A stretch of 64,000 nucleotides of DNA from Luidia sarsii (Eukaryota > Echinodermata > Asteroidea > Paxillosida > Luidiidae), in NCBI GenBank assembly GCA_949987565.1, contig OX465121.1:1133117-1197116 (forward strand), in the 5' to 3' direction. Position numbers and translations under genes: made by a program. This document shows, in pieces, positions 1 to 11,809 of the stretch (position 1 is the stretch's first letter; every line of letters begins with the position of its first letter). A model generated the notes under the pieces. The model did not search any database and had not been told where the DNA came from. It was given only the letters and a program-made list of their open reading frames with translations.

Positions 1-21
1 GACTTTGGTGGGATGTTGCTT

Positions 22-62
22 GTTTGTTGTTTGTTTGTTTGTTGGGTTGTTTGTTTGTTTAT
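22..62. repeat. (GTTT)n simple repeat
   Basis: A short, slightly interrupted GTTT microsatellite lies at the window edge. Nothing else is recognisable in the first 200 bases, which would be intron of the gene at 224-1107 if the acceptor at 222-223 is used. Confidence 0.8.
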
Positions 63-221
63 TTGTAGGTGTGTTGTCTAACATTGATTGTTGTGACGCT
101 TCTCGGCAATAAGACAACAGAGGAAAAACACTGCTTTGCACAAAATACGGAGACCGTCTGGGATTGAAATGAGGCTGATAAATAATGACAACTGTTCCTT
201 TTCTGTTTCCTTCTCTGTTAC

Positions 222-223
222 AG
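222..223 (+). other. Splice acceptor before the 310-1107 ORF
   Basis: A pyrimidine-rich run from 195 to 220 leads into TTACAG; the exon would begin at 224 and carry 86 bases of 5' UTR before the ATG at 310. Confidence 0.6.
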
Positions 224-309
224 ATTTGGTGAGTGGGAAGCGACTGAGTCACGTGGTACATAGCCTATTAGCGTGGCTAACCTGAGAGATTCAACGCGTC
301 GATAGAAAC

Positions 310-1107
310 ATGAAACTTCATCACTTAATGGATAACAAAATAGGTCGTGCTAGTGGCCCGATCCGTCTGCGACATGACGTCACCAGCGCATGCGCTGCAG
401 ACGCTGGTCGCGAAATGGCGGGCAAACTAGATCGCCTAGAGGTAAATGCAAATGAGCCGTACTGTGCTCAGGAATCTCTGACGTCACCACAATCGCCGTA
501 CAGTGATGGCAAATTCACGGTCCACGTTACGAAAGGCTCGTCTGGGGATTTGTTGGAGGTTTGCGGACTGGTCACGGAGGACTCAGGGATTTCTGAAAAC
601 TCGCTGAGTCTGACGGAAGATTTAGAGACTGAGAAAATCTTAGAGGATATCACGGAAAGAGAGGAATCCGTCGATGACGTCACTGATTCGGAAGGATCGG
701 GTAGCTCGAATGGAAGAGACAGGGCTGTGAGTTTTAGACATGAAATCAGCGGGCGTGAATGTAGCTCACGGACTATCGGGCAAATCCGAGAAAGCCTAGA
801 AGAGAAAGTAAGACGTCTGCGAGACGAGAAAGCAGCCGTGGATGAAAAGATTCAACTGGCACAGGAGGAAGAGGAACTGCGCGTGCGCGAGAAGACCAGA
901 TTGAGACAGCAGCTTGTCGTCCATAGGAAAGACCGTCTGAAAAAGATGATTGCGGATCTAAGGAGAAAACTCGAAGATCAAAGCGCTCGACTCCAAGTAA
1001 CATACACGACTCTCATTTCACTGCAGAGAACCATTTTCCGTCACAGAAGCTTTAGCTATCCTAAAAAACAGAGTTTGAAAGACTCATCGCTGGAGGCGCC
1101 CTTTTGA
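310..1107 (+). CDS. Unrecognised acidic/coiled-coil protein, 265 aa, single coding exon
   Basis: I do not recognise the family. A polypyrimidine tract followed by CAG (acceptor AG at 222-223) precedes the ORF. The first ATG after it is at 310, and an in-frame TGA at 283-285 lies between, so the start looks genuine and the upstream exon would be non-coding. Residues 1-75 are unremarkable. Residues about 85-145 are Ser/Asp/Glu-rich and include EDSGISENS, which resembles a phosphodegron (DSG followed by a Ser at longer than canonical spacing). Residues about 155-240 form a long charged heptad-like helix (IGQIRESLEEKVRRLRDEKA onward), predicted to be a coiled coil. The tail is basic (RHRSFSYPKK). 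No signal peptide or membrane segment is visible. The reading frame is clean, and the codon use and charge pattern look coding. It could be the last exon of a scaffold or adaptor protein; function unknown. Confidence 0.7.
   Translation: MKLHHLMDNKIGRASGPIRLRHDVTSACAADAGREMAGKLDRLEVNANEPYCAQESLTSPQSPYSDGKFTVHVTKGSSGDLLEVCGLVTEDSGISENSLSLTEDLETEKILEDITEREESVDDVTDSEGSGSSNGRDRAVSFRHEISGRECSSRTIGQIRESLEEKVRRLRDEKAAVDEKIQLAQEEEELRVREKTRLRQQLVVHRKDRLKKMIADLRRKLEDQSARLQVTYTTLISLQRTIFRHRSFSYPKKQSLKDSSLEAPF
375..682. promoter_or_regulatory. Three perfect CRE sites and one NRF-1 palindrome inside the coding exon
   Basis: TGACGTCA occurs exactly at 375-382, 479-486 and 675-682, and GCGCATGCGC, a perfect NRF-1 core palindrome, lies at 386-395. 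They are read in frame as coding sequence. Whether they bind ATF/CREB or NRF-1 is inference; the matches themselves are exact. Confidence 0.45.
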
Positions 1108-2140
1108 GTTGGGAAATCTCTGCACTGGTAGCATGGACCCGCATTTGTCTTTAATATCCCACATAAAAATAATCAGCTGTGATCTGCCCTGTGCTCCTTT
1201 ATAAGTGCGTTGCTCTCTAGTAACAGCGCCCTCTTGTGATCACCCTGAACCAGTCCAAGATCGTCTTCATTCATGCATTCTTTATCAATGACGACTATCT
1301 GCTTGAAATGGAATGGTAATGTAAACATCGTGTTTGAATGAGATCATATATTGATGACGATGATCTTATCTGGTAAGCATTCCTGGTTACGTCTTTATCA
1401 CCACAACTATTAAAAAAAACTAACATCTCGCATGAAAGCTTGACAAAAGGTTCGTTTTTAATCATTCCGATTTCCCGTATCAAAAACGAATGTAGGCTAG
1501 AAAGATATAAAAGTATAAAATTCCCTCAACATATGATGGGGGTGACCATTGAAATGATGTAATTAACTGATGGAAAAATTATTTTCACAATACTTTAAGT
1601 GGGCTAAACACTGTGTTTGAATTGTTTGGGTGTCTATGCAAATTATAGTATGAAAACGTAGTTGTGTCCTTACACCTCTATAACATGCGAGATGCAGTAA
1701 AACAATATCAAAAGCGACACAACGCTTGCAATGTGAAACGGACCAATGATTTTTGTCATCAGGAATGTTTCAGCTGCGCTTTCAATGTTGCCAGCAAAAC
1801 CCAGCATCCTGAAAATAGTAGGTTCTCCAAAAACTGATGTCACAATGGAACTTATATTATTAATCTGATTTTGAATTATTGGATACAAATGAATTTTGTG
1901 ATGTCGTGAATTATTGGGGAATTTTCGTAACCATCGATTGGGCTTGAGCTTGAGATCAAGATTTGGCATCCATTTTGAATTGAGTACAAGCCTTTGCTCA
2001 CGGTTTTGTGATTGAACGAGGCTTCCATCTGGACGAAAATCTGAAAACGAAGCTTTGGTTTGGGAAATTCCCGTCAGAACTTGTAGGCAACCATTGGACA
2101 GGGCGCTATACAGTCCGTCTGGACCGACATCTGATTCGAT
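1108..2140. other. Probable 3' UTR and intergenic DNA
   Basis: No coding sequence is supported. A canonical AATAAA is not seen close after the stop; ATAAAA variants occur near 1160 and 1510. A sequence resembling the reverse of the CTCF core (GCGCCCTCTTGTGA) lies near 1227. Confidence 0.5.
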
Positions 2141-2145
2141 TTAAA

Positions 2146-2480
2146 GGCCCTATACAACATTGGTAAAGGTCAAAAGATTGCCACAGTCTGTGTGTTAAAC
2201 CATTAAACATTAAAAAAAAAAGCAATACTGCGAAGGTTTTAGCTCAAATGGTGATCTGAGAAAGTAGAAAAAGGCAAAAAATAGTCATGGTTTACGCACC
2301 AGCCTGTTACTCGCGAGTAATAAACTATTTGTTGATGTTTGAGTGAAGATTTCTCGAAACTTACAGCATCCCAGACCGTAAGATTTCAATATGAGGATTT
2401 TATCATGACCATCTACAAACTGTGTAAATTACGGGGAAATATGTGAACATCGATGTATTCCGATCTGTCAAAACAACATT
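2146..2480. mobile_element. MITE family with GGCCCTATACAACATTGG ends, copy 1
   Basis: This stretch is homologous over its whole length to 62066-62393 (shared stretches such as GCAATACTGCGAAGGTTTTA and ACCATCTACAAACTGTGTA). The left end follows TTTAAA. The right end here is degraded. Non-autonomous; no transposase ORF. Confidence 0.75.
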
Positions 2481-3131
2481 AACCTCTAACCATGATTCCT
2501 TGAAGCATAGCTTGAAGCAACATGTTACTTCTATTCATAGAGCAAGGAAAACAGACCTTCGTCCTGCTCCCATCATCTTGCTTCGTGCTGTCTTGCATAA
2601 AGATCGACATGCATTAAGGCTACGTGCGCGTCCGAGATCATTATTACATTCCACACCATGCATAGGCCTACCGGTGCAAGGAGCTGCCCTTCGTGGCTAT
2701 GACATTGCTGATAGCATTTGTTCAATGTAGTATGTTGGCAATGAGATTGGGTCACAGCGCACGTTCTTATTAGAAGGCCGAAATCCCTGGGGATTACCAT
2801 ATAGAGCAAGGTACTTGCTGTTATGGGATTACAAAGTCGCTTAAGCGTGTTGCTGAGATGAAACACAACCTAGTAATTAAGAAAAGCCCGCCAGGGGAAC
2901 TGTCACTGGTACTCGGGGTGGCTCCTTTCCTTGCTGCTTCATGTGTATCGTTCGTTCACTCCAAGCTGAGCTCGACCTCGGCCTCATGGCCTCATTAAGT
3001 GCTATTATGCCCCCTCCTCCAGTCCACCCACAGCTGGCCTATCAGCAGTCGTTATCGCCTGCCAGTCAAGAAGAGTGGCGCCAAAATCCACGTGACCCCG
3101 TGGACAACAGTGCAAGGTCCAGACTGGTCGT
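2481..3131. other. No gene recognised
   Basis: Short open frames occur on both strands but none has a splice context, conserved motif or convincing composition. Confidence 0.4.
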
Positions 3132-3140
3132 TTGAATAAA

Positions 3141-3790
3141 CGCAGTGGCTATTGTTACGGCAGCCGTAACGCAGTTTCCATTTTGTATAGTTACGGCACT
3201 GCAACTGCGCATGCGCGAGGACATGCACCAGATCGAACCACGAAGCTGGTGCTTCTGGCCCGCCGTCTGTAACGTGTACACTGACTTTGGAAGCGCGATG
3301 TTAGCTGGCGACGCTGCCGTCTGGCCGTCGTGCTTGATCTTGATTTGTTGCATTTGCATGATACATTCGTCATTAAAATTTGTTGCCACTGTTTGATTAA
3401 AGAAAATTACAACGTTGATTTATAGGTATAATAGTTTTATAATTTGTATAGTGGTCTTCTAAACCTCCTTAAAATAGAATGACTTCTCGTATTTTCTGCC
3501 GCCACATGCACGCACGCGAAGTCGACATCGTAGTACAGTGCATCGCTGACGACTTTACATGATTGTAAAATACACTTTTTTCCATTCCGATAATGACATG
3601 GATATTGCCTCAAGACAAGCAAATTATGTGCCTACAGCCAGAGAATTTGCCATGTTTATTGTGCCTGTACTGAGCTTGAGGCGGCGCTGCCTGGGCAAAA
3701 TCTGTGAAGTCCTCGCGCTTGCGCAGTTGCAGTGCCGTAACTATAGAAAATGGAAATTAATTTACGGCTCCCGTAACAATAGCCACTGCG
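3141..3790. mobile_element. Mutator-like (MULE) MITE, copy A, 650 bp
   Basis: Terminal inverted repeats begin CGCAGTGGCTATTGTTACGG and match the reverse complement of the right end (CCGTAACAATAGCCACTGCG, with nearby mismatches). The element is flanked by an exact 9-bp direct repeat, TTGAATAAA, at 3132-3140 and 3791-3799. A 9-bp target-site duplication is the Mutator hallmark. There is no transposase. A second copy lies at 56136-57544. Confidence 0.85.
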
Positions 3791-3799
3791 TTGAATAAA

Positions 3800-6683
3800 A
3801 TGCCTGGGCTCTTCTGTGTGTGAATTAGACGCCAAAGAGCACTATTCAAGGTGAAGTTTGAACAGCGGGCGGCTATAGGGTGTGAAGATCATTACATCTC
3901 GAGCCCTCCAGGTTTTGCACTTAAAGAACTTGTGGCTGACTGTGTAATTCACCATAAAGGCTGTATCTGTGTAACTACTGTATTACACTCTTGTATAAAC
4001 TACCCAGTCCCCGTGGTTATAATCATTGTATGAAAAAAAAATAACCCTCTCTATGTTCGTTTTCTGGATTGTTGAACTGTAACTGGTTTGGTATTTTGTG
4101 CAATAACAATAATTATTGTTAAACGATTCAACAATTTTCCCCAAATATTACCGGGATTTAAAGGCCATGTTAAAAAAAGGTGTTTTATTTTCGACACGTT
4201 AACATTTTGGCAATAGGTAATAATGTCGCTGAAAGTCGCAAGCGGAGATAATTTGTAAAATGGCCTTAAATCTCGTTTTCTATCAAACTTGGAAATATTA
4301 CTGTCGTGATGTTTTTATGCATGTAACTGACCAAGATTTAATATCACATCGTCCTTTGAACAATGATGTATTTGTATAATATGATTGTCTGTTTTGGTAT
4401 TAGGATAAGGAGAGTTGTAAGTTACCGCCAAAAATGATGTGTGTATAAAAAGAGTGAATGGTACTAGAACTAGATTGTCCAAATAATTAATATCGTTAGA
4501 ATCCGGCTATAGTTCTATTATTTTTTAATGTACAGCCAAATAATGTCTTTATTTTTATAAGTTACCTGTATATTTTATAGAATAGTGATGTAAGTAGCCA
4601 TTTTGTTGTTTTTGGATAATTAATCAATCAATTGAGAACGTCTTTCCAATAATGGGTTTATTGTCTCCAAATTTGACAAGTGATCTATAAAACGAACCCA
4701 ATCCCCGATATTCGTAGCCATGGGGAAAACACAAATCACAGACAATCTCCTGCATGCTTGGTTACACTTACTTCAATGCTGACAATAATTTTGACATCTG
4801 TGATGCAAGGTTCCCATGACTACAATGTCTTCTTTGCTGATGCAGGTTTCTACAGAATATCATGGCAAACGCGCTGTCAGCCAAAAATGATACAGTTGCC
4901 ATGGAAATATGAATTTCTTAAAGATGGGTCAAGTTTGCATGCCTATGTCTCAAGCTTCATAGATTACTAAGAAGAATTAAATTTAGAGAATTGAAAAATA
5001 CCGAACCGAAATCTAAAAAGTTTGAGACAATTCCAGACTGGTCCTGGAGACAGACATATCAGACGCGGGTTTTGTACAGCTGTTTATAGTGTGTAAATCG
5101 AGTGGATGGAGTGGAGTAGTGGAAATGAAAGGGGACTTGCGATCTCCAATACTCATGTATTGTAATGGTTGGGATCAGAAAGAATGTCACGGATATAGAA
5201 AGTCCACAGGTTTTTAAAGAGAGACAAAACGTGTATAATGGGTAATGTATTTAAAAATTGATAGTTTTGTAGAGTATTGAAATGGGATGTTTGTACAGTA
5301 CATTTCCGAAAGTATAAAGGTATTATTTTTCTGGACTGAGTTTAAATTTCTTAGATCACAAATCCAAGCACTATACAGAATGCACCAATGGTTTCGGTCT
5401 CCTAAACTTAATATTATTATTTTAGCCTATGAACAGTATCAACGGCTGGGGGAAACTACCACGCTATTTCAATAGCGCCCTCATTCGGCAGTCTGCGTTC
5501 TGAATTCTATAAATCGGAAATTATTCCGGAAAAACGACGTCCTCAGTTCACTGAACTGAACTATGAAAGGTCAATGAAAGGTCAGAGACCTTTAAGCATA
5601 CGTCGAACTGTTGTTTTACTAAACACAATGACTTTCAGAAGCTTAAGTTGTGAAATGTTGGACCGATAACATGCCAAACCTAAAATTTAATCATAATCCT
5701 GCTTTAAGTGTGCGTATATAACAGGTGTGAATAAATGACCTATCCTGATAACGTCCCTCGTTACAGTTTAATCAGCTGGTGCCTGCATTTTGTTGTCACT
5801 TGTGACGTTGTCCTTACTCGTGCAATTTAATGTTTTGATGTCGCTGTCATTGTCGCTGATACTTTTGGTATTATAATGTCCTCGTATTTTCTGATTTTCG
5901 TTTTTATGTTTCGATTTGATAAATGTTTGCATATTTTGCTGTCGATGATATGGCATCGTCCACGACACTCATCGTCGTTGTCGCTGTCGGTGTCATTGTC
6001 GTGATGTGAGGTTAGCTCCGATTTTATTGTCATCGTGTGTGGATGTCATCCGATGGTGCATGCTTTGTCGCATGACCATGGAAGTCTGTCAGAACACGCG
6101 GTCATCGTCCATGCCGTCACTTCATCTTGATGGACGTGTCGAGATTTTCCACGGAAATTCAATCATTGGTCGGGGATTGAATTCACGCGCTCCCGTACTG
6201 CGAGTGCTGAATTCACACCCAATGCAGGCCGGAAACCAGTGGCAGGGCACCAATCAAACTGCCCTCGAGGTGCTTGTTCATCAGCAAGGTGTAGATTGGA
6301 GATAAGCCACCGCCTTCTGGCATCCACTCAGTCCATAAACAGCAAGGTGTGTGACGAGGTATCCGTAAAGTCATGCCTTGACCGACACGCAAACCGGTCG
6401 CATTATCGTGAACTCCCGAACGTGTCATGGATTCGTGCATGCAGGCAATCCGTGCATTACTGGGCTCAAGACCTGTCACCTGGCCACTGCACTGCTGTAT
6501 GAGTAGGTTGATGTAGGCGGCTGCGTCATTGCGTTTGAAAAACCACGCGTGAATCTAACCGCATGGACTAGTGACTACATGAACCACTCAGGGCCACTGA
6601 CTCTGTCTATTCCGTGGCTTGGGGCCAAGTTCATGAAACCACTTGAATCGCTTAGCGACAAAAAGCCTTGCATGACTAAAATC
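3800..6683. other. No gene recognised; AT-rich intergenic DNA
   Basis: Small frames only. The stretch 5780-6005 contains a run of imperfect GTC/GTT-rich triplets read as low-complexity Asp/Ser peptides on the minus strand. AATAAA appears at about 5728 on the plus strand but cannot be tied to a gene. Confidence 0.4.
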
Positions 6684-6921
6684 AGGGCCCACATTCATAG
6701 AGCTGCGCACCAAGATTTTCTTAAGCGCAACAAAACGTGATTCCTAAGATCATCTTGCTAACCCAAACTTCTCTTTTATTTTATGCAAGAACAGTGGAAG
6801 ACAAGTCAACGACAGTTGACCTCAGATCGCAATGTGGTTTATAATCCTATTTACATGATTGTTTTCATGCTTAGCAGATTTCCATGCTTAAGCGGCTCTA
6901 TGAAAATAATTGTTGGGTCCT
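6684..6921. mobile_element. Foldback MITE with AGGGCCCA...CATAGAGC ends
   Basis: The left end AGGGCCCACATTCATAGAGC pairs with the reverse complement of the right end (TTTCATAGAGCCGCTTAAGC and AGGACCCAAC). Related right-end sequence recurs at 7095-7150, 15775-15805 and 61055-61100. Confidence 0.65.
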
Positions 6922-6968
6922 AAACCTTTCCACTAATATTATTGCGCTGACAGGAACGATCTCAATTG

Positions 6969-7152
6969 GTAAGATCCCCTTGCTATCCTAAACCTCTCTT
7001 TTGTTTCATGCTAAGCAAAGAATAGATGAATAAAAGTCACTAACAGTTGACCTCACATCGCAATGTGGTTTGTAATCCTGTTTACATGACGGAGAGTTTC
7101 CATGCTTAGCAGATTTCCATGCTTAAGCGGTTCTATGAAATTAGGCGCTGGT
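6969..7152. mobile_element. Second, truncated copy of the 6684-6921 MITE in direct orientation
   Basis: Shares AGTTGACCTCA, TCGCAATGTGGTTT and GCAGATTTCCATGCTTAAGC with the neighbour about 240 bases upstream, suggesting local duplication or two insertions. Confidence 0.6.
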
Positions 7153-9540
7153 TGCCAGGCAAAGTTCCACTTGTGTTTCATGCTAAGCACCCAATATTGG
7201 CCAACGGGTCCAATCCAATAAGTATCACATGAAATATGGCTCAGTGGCGATCTGCTTGAAGGCAGATAGACAGGACTGTCCATGCATCGCAGGTTGTCTC
7301 GCCTGAGTAGCTGTACGAGATGTGGGCCATGTGCGATTGGATTGTTGGAGTGTCAGAGCGGATGGGCTTCTAACCAACCAACACGCGATGGAGTCAGAAC
7401 AGATTAGTCTCGGTAGGATCTTCCTCGAAAAGTAAAGCCTAGGTGGGAACTCTGTCAGCGATGACATCGACATTTTGTAATCAAGTTATGTGCTGATATA
7501 AAATAAGAATAAGAAATACAGGTTGCTTTGGAGAAGGGGTCTTTGGTGTAGATGTGAGGGCGTCCTATCTTTCTATCGGTTGGTGTTGCAGAAGTGCAAT
7601 AAATAATAAGTTTATAAGGAAAACGTCATTCCACGTTCAAATAATAGTTCCATAGCTGTCGCATCGATACAGCAAACTTTAACTTAACCCTTGTAATTAT
7701 TTAATTCAGCCATCTTTTAGATTCCTGTATTTTTGTTGGTAAGATAACTAGAACGTCTGTCGATCAGATCCTATATTTTATTCCAAAACCCGATTTACCG
7801 CCTGGCTCTCCCGACTCACGCCTCCAGCTCCACATCCAAATAAGTCCGCTTTTAATTCACCCGCTTGCCCTGATAGTTGGGACATTGAACGTCTGACTGT
7901 CTTAAAGGAAACATGAAATAAAATTTCGATTGCATTTTCTTTGCGTTAAATCAATAAAGTGTGATGTTCTGAACAAAATTATTTGTGTGGTGGTCTTTAT
8001 TTACTGGAATAAATCGGGGGAAATTTATGTTTTATTCGGAATCTTCGGAAGATCTGGACGGCCAAAGTCGAGGATTCCAGAGCAAATTACCCTGAGCCTA
8101 GTGTAGCGACCACTTGGAGCTGCCGTGCTTTGACGCGTACCTAGACGTCATGTGCGGACCCGACTATCGAGACATTTTTCTGGATTTCTCTGCCTTTATT
8201 TAGGCCATGAACAGCGCCCTCATTTTGAGTTGCCAAGAAATTCAAAAGGGGTGGATCAATTTTGGACGGTCAATTACCACTCTTAACGTACACCATAACC
8301 AGTTGGCCTAATTCTTTAAATTTACATTTAATACACACCAATAAATGGATAGGCCTATCTATAATAAAATACGATGCGAAAATTGCACGCTGCATGGTTC
8401 CTCTAAGCAACTGACACCAAGTTGTGTTATTCATCGAATGGCCCCCATTGATGCATCATTATAAAGGTTGTGGGTACACACTCAATATGAAGAGTAGTCA
8501 CAAGCCGCCATGTTGGACTATTTAGTGGTATGGGCCTGGTGGTTAGGGAACCTCAATATCCTGCGTGTAGGTTTCTGTCCAACACTTGGTAGTTGAGTCA
8601 CGGCAGTCAGTCATTGGTCGTGGTTGGGATCGGGATTGTCTGAAGGGATTCTTTCAAGGGATAACCCCCGTTTTCCACTCACAAGAATCACCTTCCTCTT
8701 GATGACTTGGCCATCGCGGTTTCCTTTCCTATGTTTAAAGATGGAGCCTGAAATAAACTACGTCTACCTTGTGTGATCCCCAAACTACTAGCCGGGTTTA
8801 CATTTAATTGTGGTTTGTAATAGAGGCATGATCTCTGGAAATAAACGGAAGCTAAAATGCCTCTTAGGTGATCTATTTTACTGCATAACATTATTTGGTT
8901 GACCCCTGGACATTGTGACATGTGCTCATACTCCTGAAGCCTATTCACCTCCCAACGCTGCTACCAAGGTATACAACGGCTAACTCAACACCGTGCACCT
9001 CAATCTACATGGGTATCAGTTCACCCCTTGGCGGAGAGAGACATTTGATAGCAACTTGCCCATAATAGGTTAAACCACAGGATTGTGACAGCGGAAACCC
9101 CAATGCCAACCCTACCCACGGATCTCCATCCCCGATGCCAATGATAGGATGATATACCTCGGTACCTTTCGCCATATCCGAACACGAATAGCCATGCACT
9201 CACCCACGTATACTCCATGGCCTATATCAATATGGAAATTAATAATGAAATACATAATTCGAGTCGGTACCGGAACGACGCCCATAAAGTCCCCGACCGT
9301 CACAATGTATACATCTTTTAAAAGGTTTCCCGCCAATTTCCGTCCTTTAAACATATTGAGTTCACAAAGCACACGGATTGAGATTTACCCACGGGTCCTT
9401 TCATGATCATAAATCATATGAAACCAGACAACCCATCAAGCTGATTAAGATTTACAGGATACTGCAGGAGCAGCGAGTGCAGCCTCTCCTCAACTATCAC
9501 ATTGATGTAAAGTGTTTTCAAAGCACGACACGATGTACAT
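7153..9540. other. No gene recognised
   Basis: A good plus-strand poly(A) signal context (AATAAAGTGTGATGTTCTG, near 7950, followed by GT-rich sequence) is present, but no coding exon upstream can be tied to it. A YY1-like motif (GCCGCCATGTTGG) sits at 8504-8516. Confidence 0.4.
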
Positions 9541-9561
9541 CAATCATGTTAAGCTTCTAAG

Positions 9562-9661
9562 TATATAAAGTCAATGACACGGATGAAATGTCCGTCTCGT
9601 TACATACAGCTTTCAGCGTACAGCGGCTGCGTTGCATCCATCCAGCGTGCCTGCCATTGGT
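9562..9661 (+). promoter_or_regulatory. Candidate TATA promoter with a possible first exon and donor
   Basis: TATATAAAG at 9562-9570 is a textbook TATA box. About 90 bases downstream CATTG/GTAAGC offers a donor (GT at 9660-9661). That is the layout of a short 5' exon on the plus strand, but no downstream coding exon was found, so this remains tentative. Confidence 0.3.
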
Positions 9662-10083
9662 AAGCCTGGGAACATCCCTACTTCTATTTTCAGACGCAGT
9701 GTTGATGCATTCAAGATGAGATTTTTCTCGACAGACGACACAGGATGGAGCCCAATTGGTCGGAAGCTCCCCGGTGCGACGCCAAATACGCAGCAGTTTA
9801 CAGGAAACGCTCTGTCTCCGCCATCAATTTAGATAGGGGCGTTCAGCCGGCCAGGCCTTAATACAGGGATCACTCCGAGTCACAAAGTTTGGGTTTGGTG
9901 TCTCCGCGGCTACAGTGAAATAGATTATTGTGTTTGAGAGTAATAAGGATTTGCCCATCCAAGTTGTGGATCACCTGACTAATATCCTCACTGTCAATGT
10001 ATGCAGTGATCTTGGAAATTTCGTTATGATTTCTCACGCAAAAGACAGAGACACGAGTCCTGGTCGCATTAGATATATAAACT

Positions 10084-10985
10084 TGCTTGCTTGCTTGCTT
10101 GATGCTTGTTTACTTGTTTATTTACCAGCCTGTTTATCGTCTTGTTTACCTGCTTGTTTCCCTGCTTGTTTACCTGCTTGTTTACCTGCTTGTTTACCTG
10201 CTTGTCTACCTGCTTATCTACCTACTTGTCTACCTGCTTGTCTACCTTCTTGCTTACCTGCTTGTCTACCTTCTTGTTTACCTGGTTGTTTACCTGCTTG
10301 ATTACCTGGTTGTTAACCTGCTTGTCTATCTGCTTGTTTACCTCCTTGTTTACCTGCTTGTCTACCTGCTCGTTTACCTGATTATTTACCTGCTTATGTA
10401 TACCTGCTTGTTTACCTGCTTGTTTACCTGCTTGTCTACCTGCACCTGCTTGTCTGCCTTCGTGTTTACATTCTTGTTTACCTGCTTGTCTACCTGATTG
10501 TTTACCTGCTTGTTTACCTGCTTGTCTACCTGCTTGTCTATACATTCGTATTTACATGCTTGTTTACCTGCTTGTTTTCCTGTTTGTTACCTTCTTGTTT
10601 ACCTGCTTGACTTACTTCTTGTTTACCTGCTTGTTTCCTGCTTGTTTACCTGATTATTTATACCTGCTTGTCTACCTTCTTGTTCACATGCTTATTTATA
10701 CCTGCGTGTTTACCTGCCTGTTTACCTGCTTGTTACCTTCTTGTTTACCTGCTTGACTAACTTCTTGTTTACATGCTTGTTTACCTGCTGGTTTACCTTC
10801 TTGTTTACCTGCTTGTCTACTTTCTTGTTTACCTGCTTGTTTACCTGATTGTTTCCTGCTTGTTTACCTGATTATTTATACCTGCTTGTCTACCTTCTTG
10901 TTCACATGCTTATTTATACCTGCTTGTTTACCTGCTTGTTAACCTGCTTGTTACCTGCTTGTTTACCTGCTTGTTTACCTGCCAA
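10084..10985. repeat. 12-bp tandem array, unit about CTTGTTTACCTG
   Basis: Roughly 75 units over 0.9 kb with substitutions and occasional length changes. The unit length is a multiple of three, so all frames stay open and give low-complexity peptides (Leu-Val-Tyr-Leu, Cys-Leu-Phe-Thr and so on), which are not genes. Each standard unit contains TGTTTAC, the forkhead core, and TACCTG. Confidence 0.95.
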
Positions 10986-11567
10986 CCAAGGGATGTTGTT
11001 TGGTGGTCTCTGTAATCTACGAGCAACCATCGTAATGAAATTATGACTGGCAAAAGTTCCAGCTTGAACAAATAAACAAATGCAACAAACAAACGATTAG
11101 CAGACTTCCCGCAAATGTTGCTTGCGACTTTAAAAGAGGCATGACAGGGACAAAACTGAGAAAACACTTCCACGTGCCCAAAATATCCCAACCTGAAAAC
11201 ACATGCGTGACTCATAACCTTTGGGTATGGTCGGTAGGTCTGTGTTCAGTGCACACCCGAGGCCGAGTGTTGAGATGGTGAACTGCATGAAGGTTCATGA
11301 TCTGCTGTGACGTGTTCAATGCACGCCCCGTTCAACGACAACTCGTCTGAACGATCCAAGCCTTTTCCGACATGGATCTGTGGACCTCACTAACCTGTGC
11401 CAATTGCTTATCGTCCCGATACACTAGCCTTGTCTAGACTAGGAAGGGGTGTGGCATATCAGTGAGAGTTCCCTGACACTATTTGTGGGCGGTAACGGCT
11501 TTCCGTCTTACTCCAACCCCACCCACACACTTCAATGTTACACGACCAATACAAAAGTGTACATTGG
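10986..11567. other. No gene recognised
   Basis: Unique sequence after the 12-bp array; no splice-bounded frame or motif seen. Confidence 0.4.
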
Positions 11568-11809
11568 GGACCTTTACGAAATGAAGGCTTAGGCTCGGGC
11601 TTAGGCTTCCGTCTTATTTTCTTTACATGTTATAATGCCACAGGCATCCAGAAACAAGCATTTGGCCCCCGTTTCTTGGTTAATATTCTGTACTTATCAA
11701 GCCAACAAACCTTCGAATTCGGGGACAAACCACGACCTGGATTTTCATGTTTTGTCAGACGGAGACGAAGCCATGAGGCCGAGCCTGATCCATGGATTCG
11801 TAAAGGGCC
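11568..11809. mobile_element. MITE with AAATGAAGGCTTAGGCTCGG ends, copy 1
   Basis: Imperfect inverted termini and an interior that corresponds, in reverse complement, to 15095-15335 (AAACCTTCGAATT, GTTTTGTCAGACGGAGACG). The plus-strand frame across it is an element artefact. Confidence 0.7.

Noticed and set aside
10087..10756. Membrane-like Leu/Val/Tyr/Cys-rich frames
   Set aside because: Artefact of the 12-bp tandem array; no start context, splice sites or non-repeat coding sequence.
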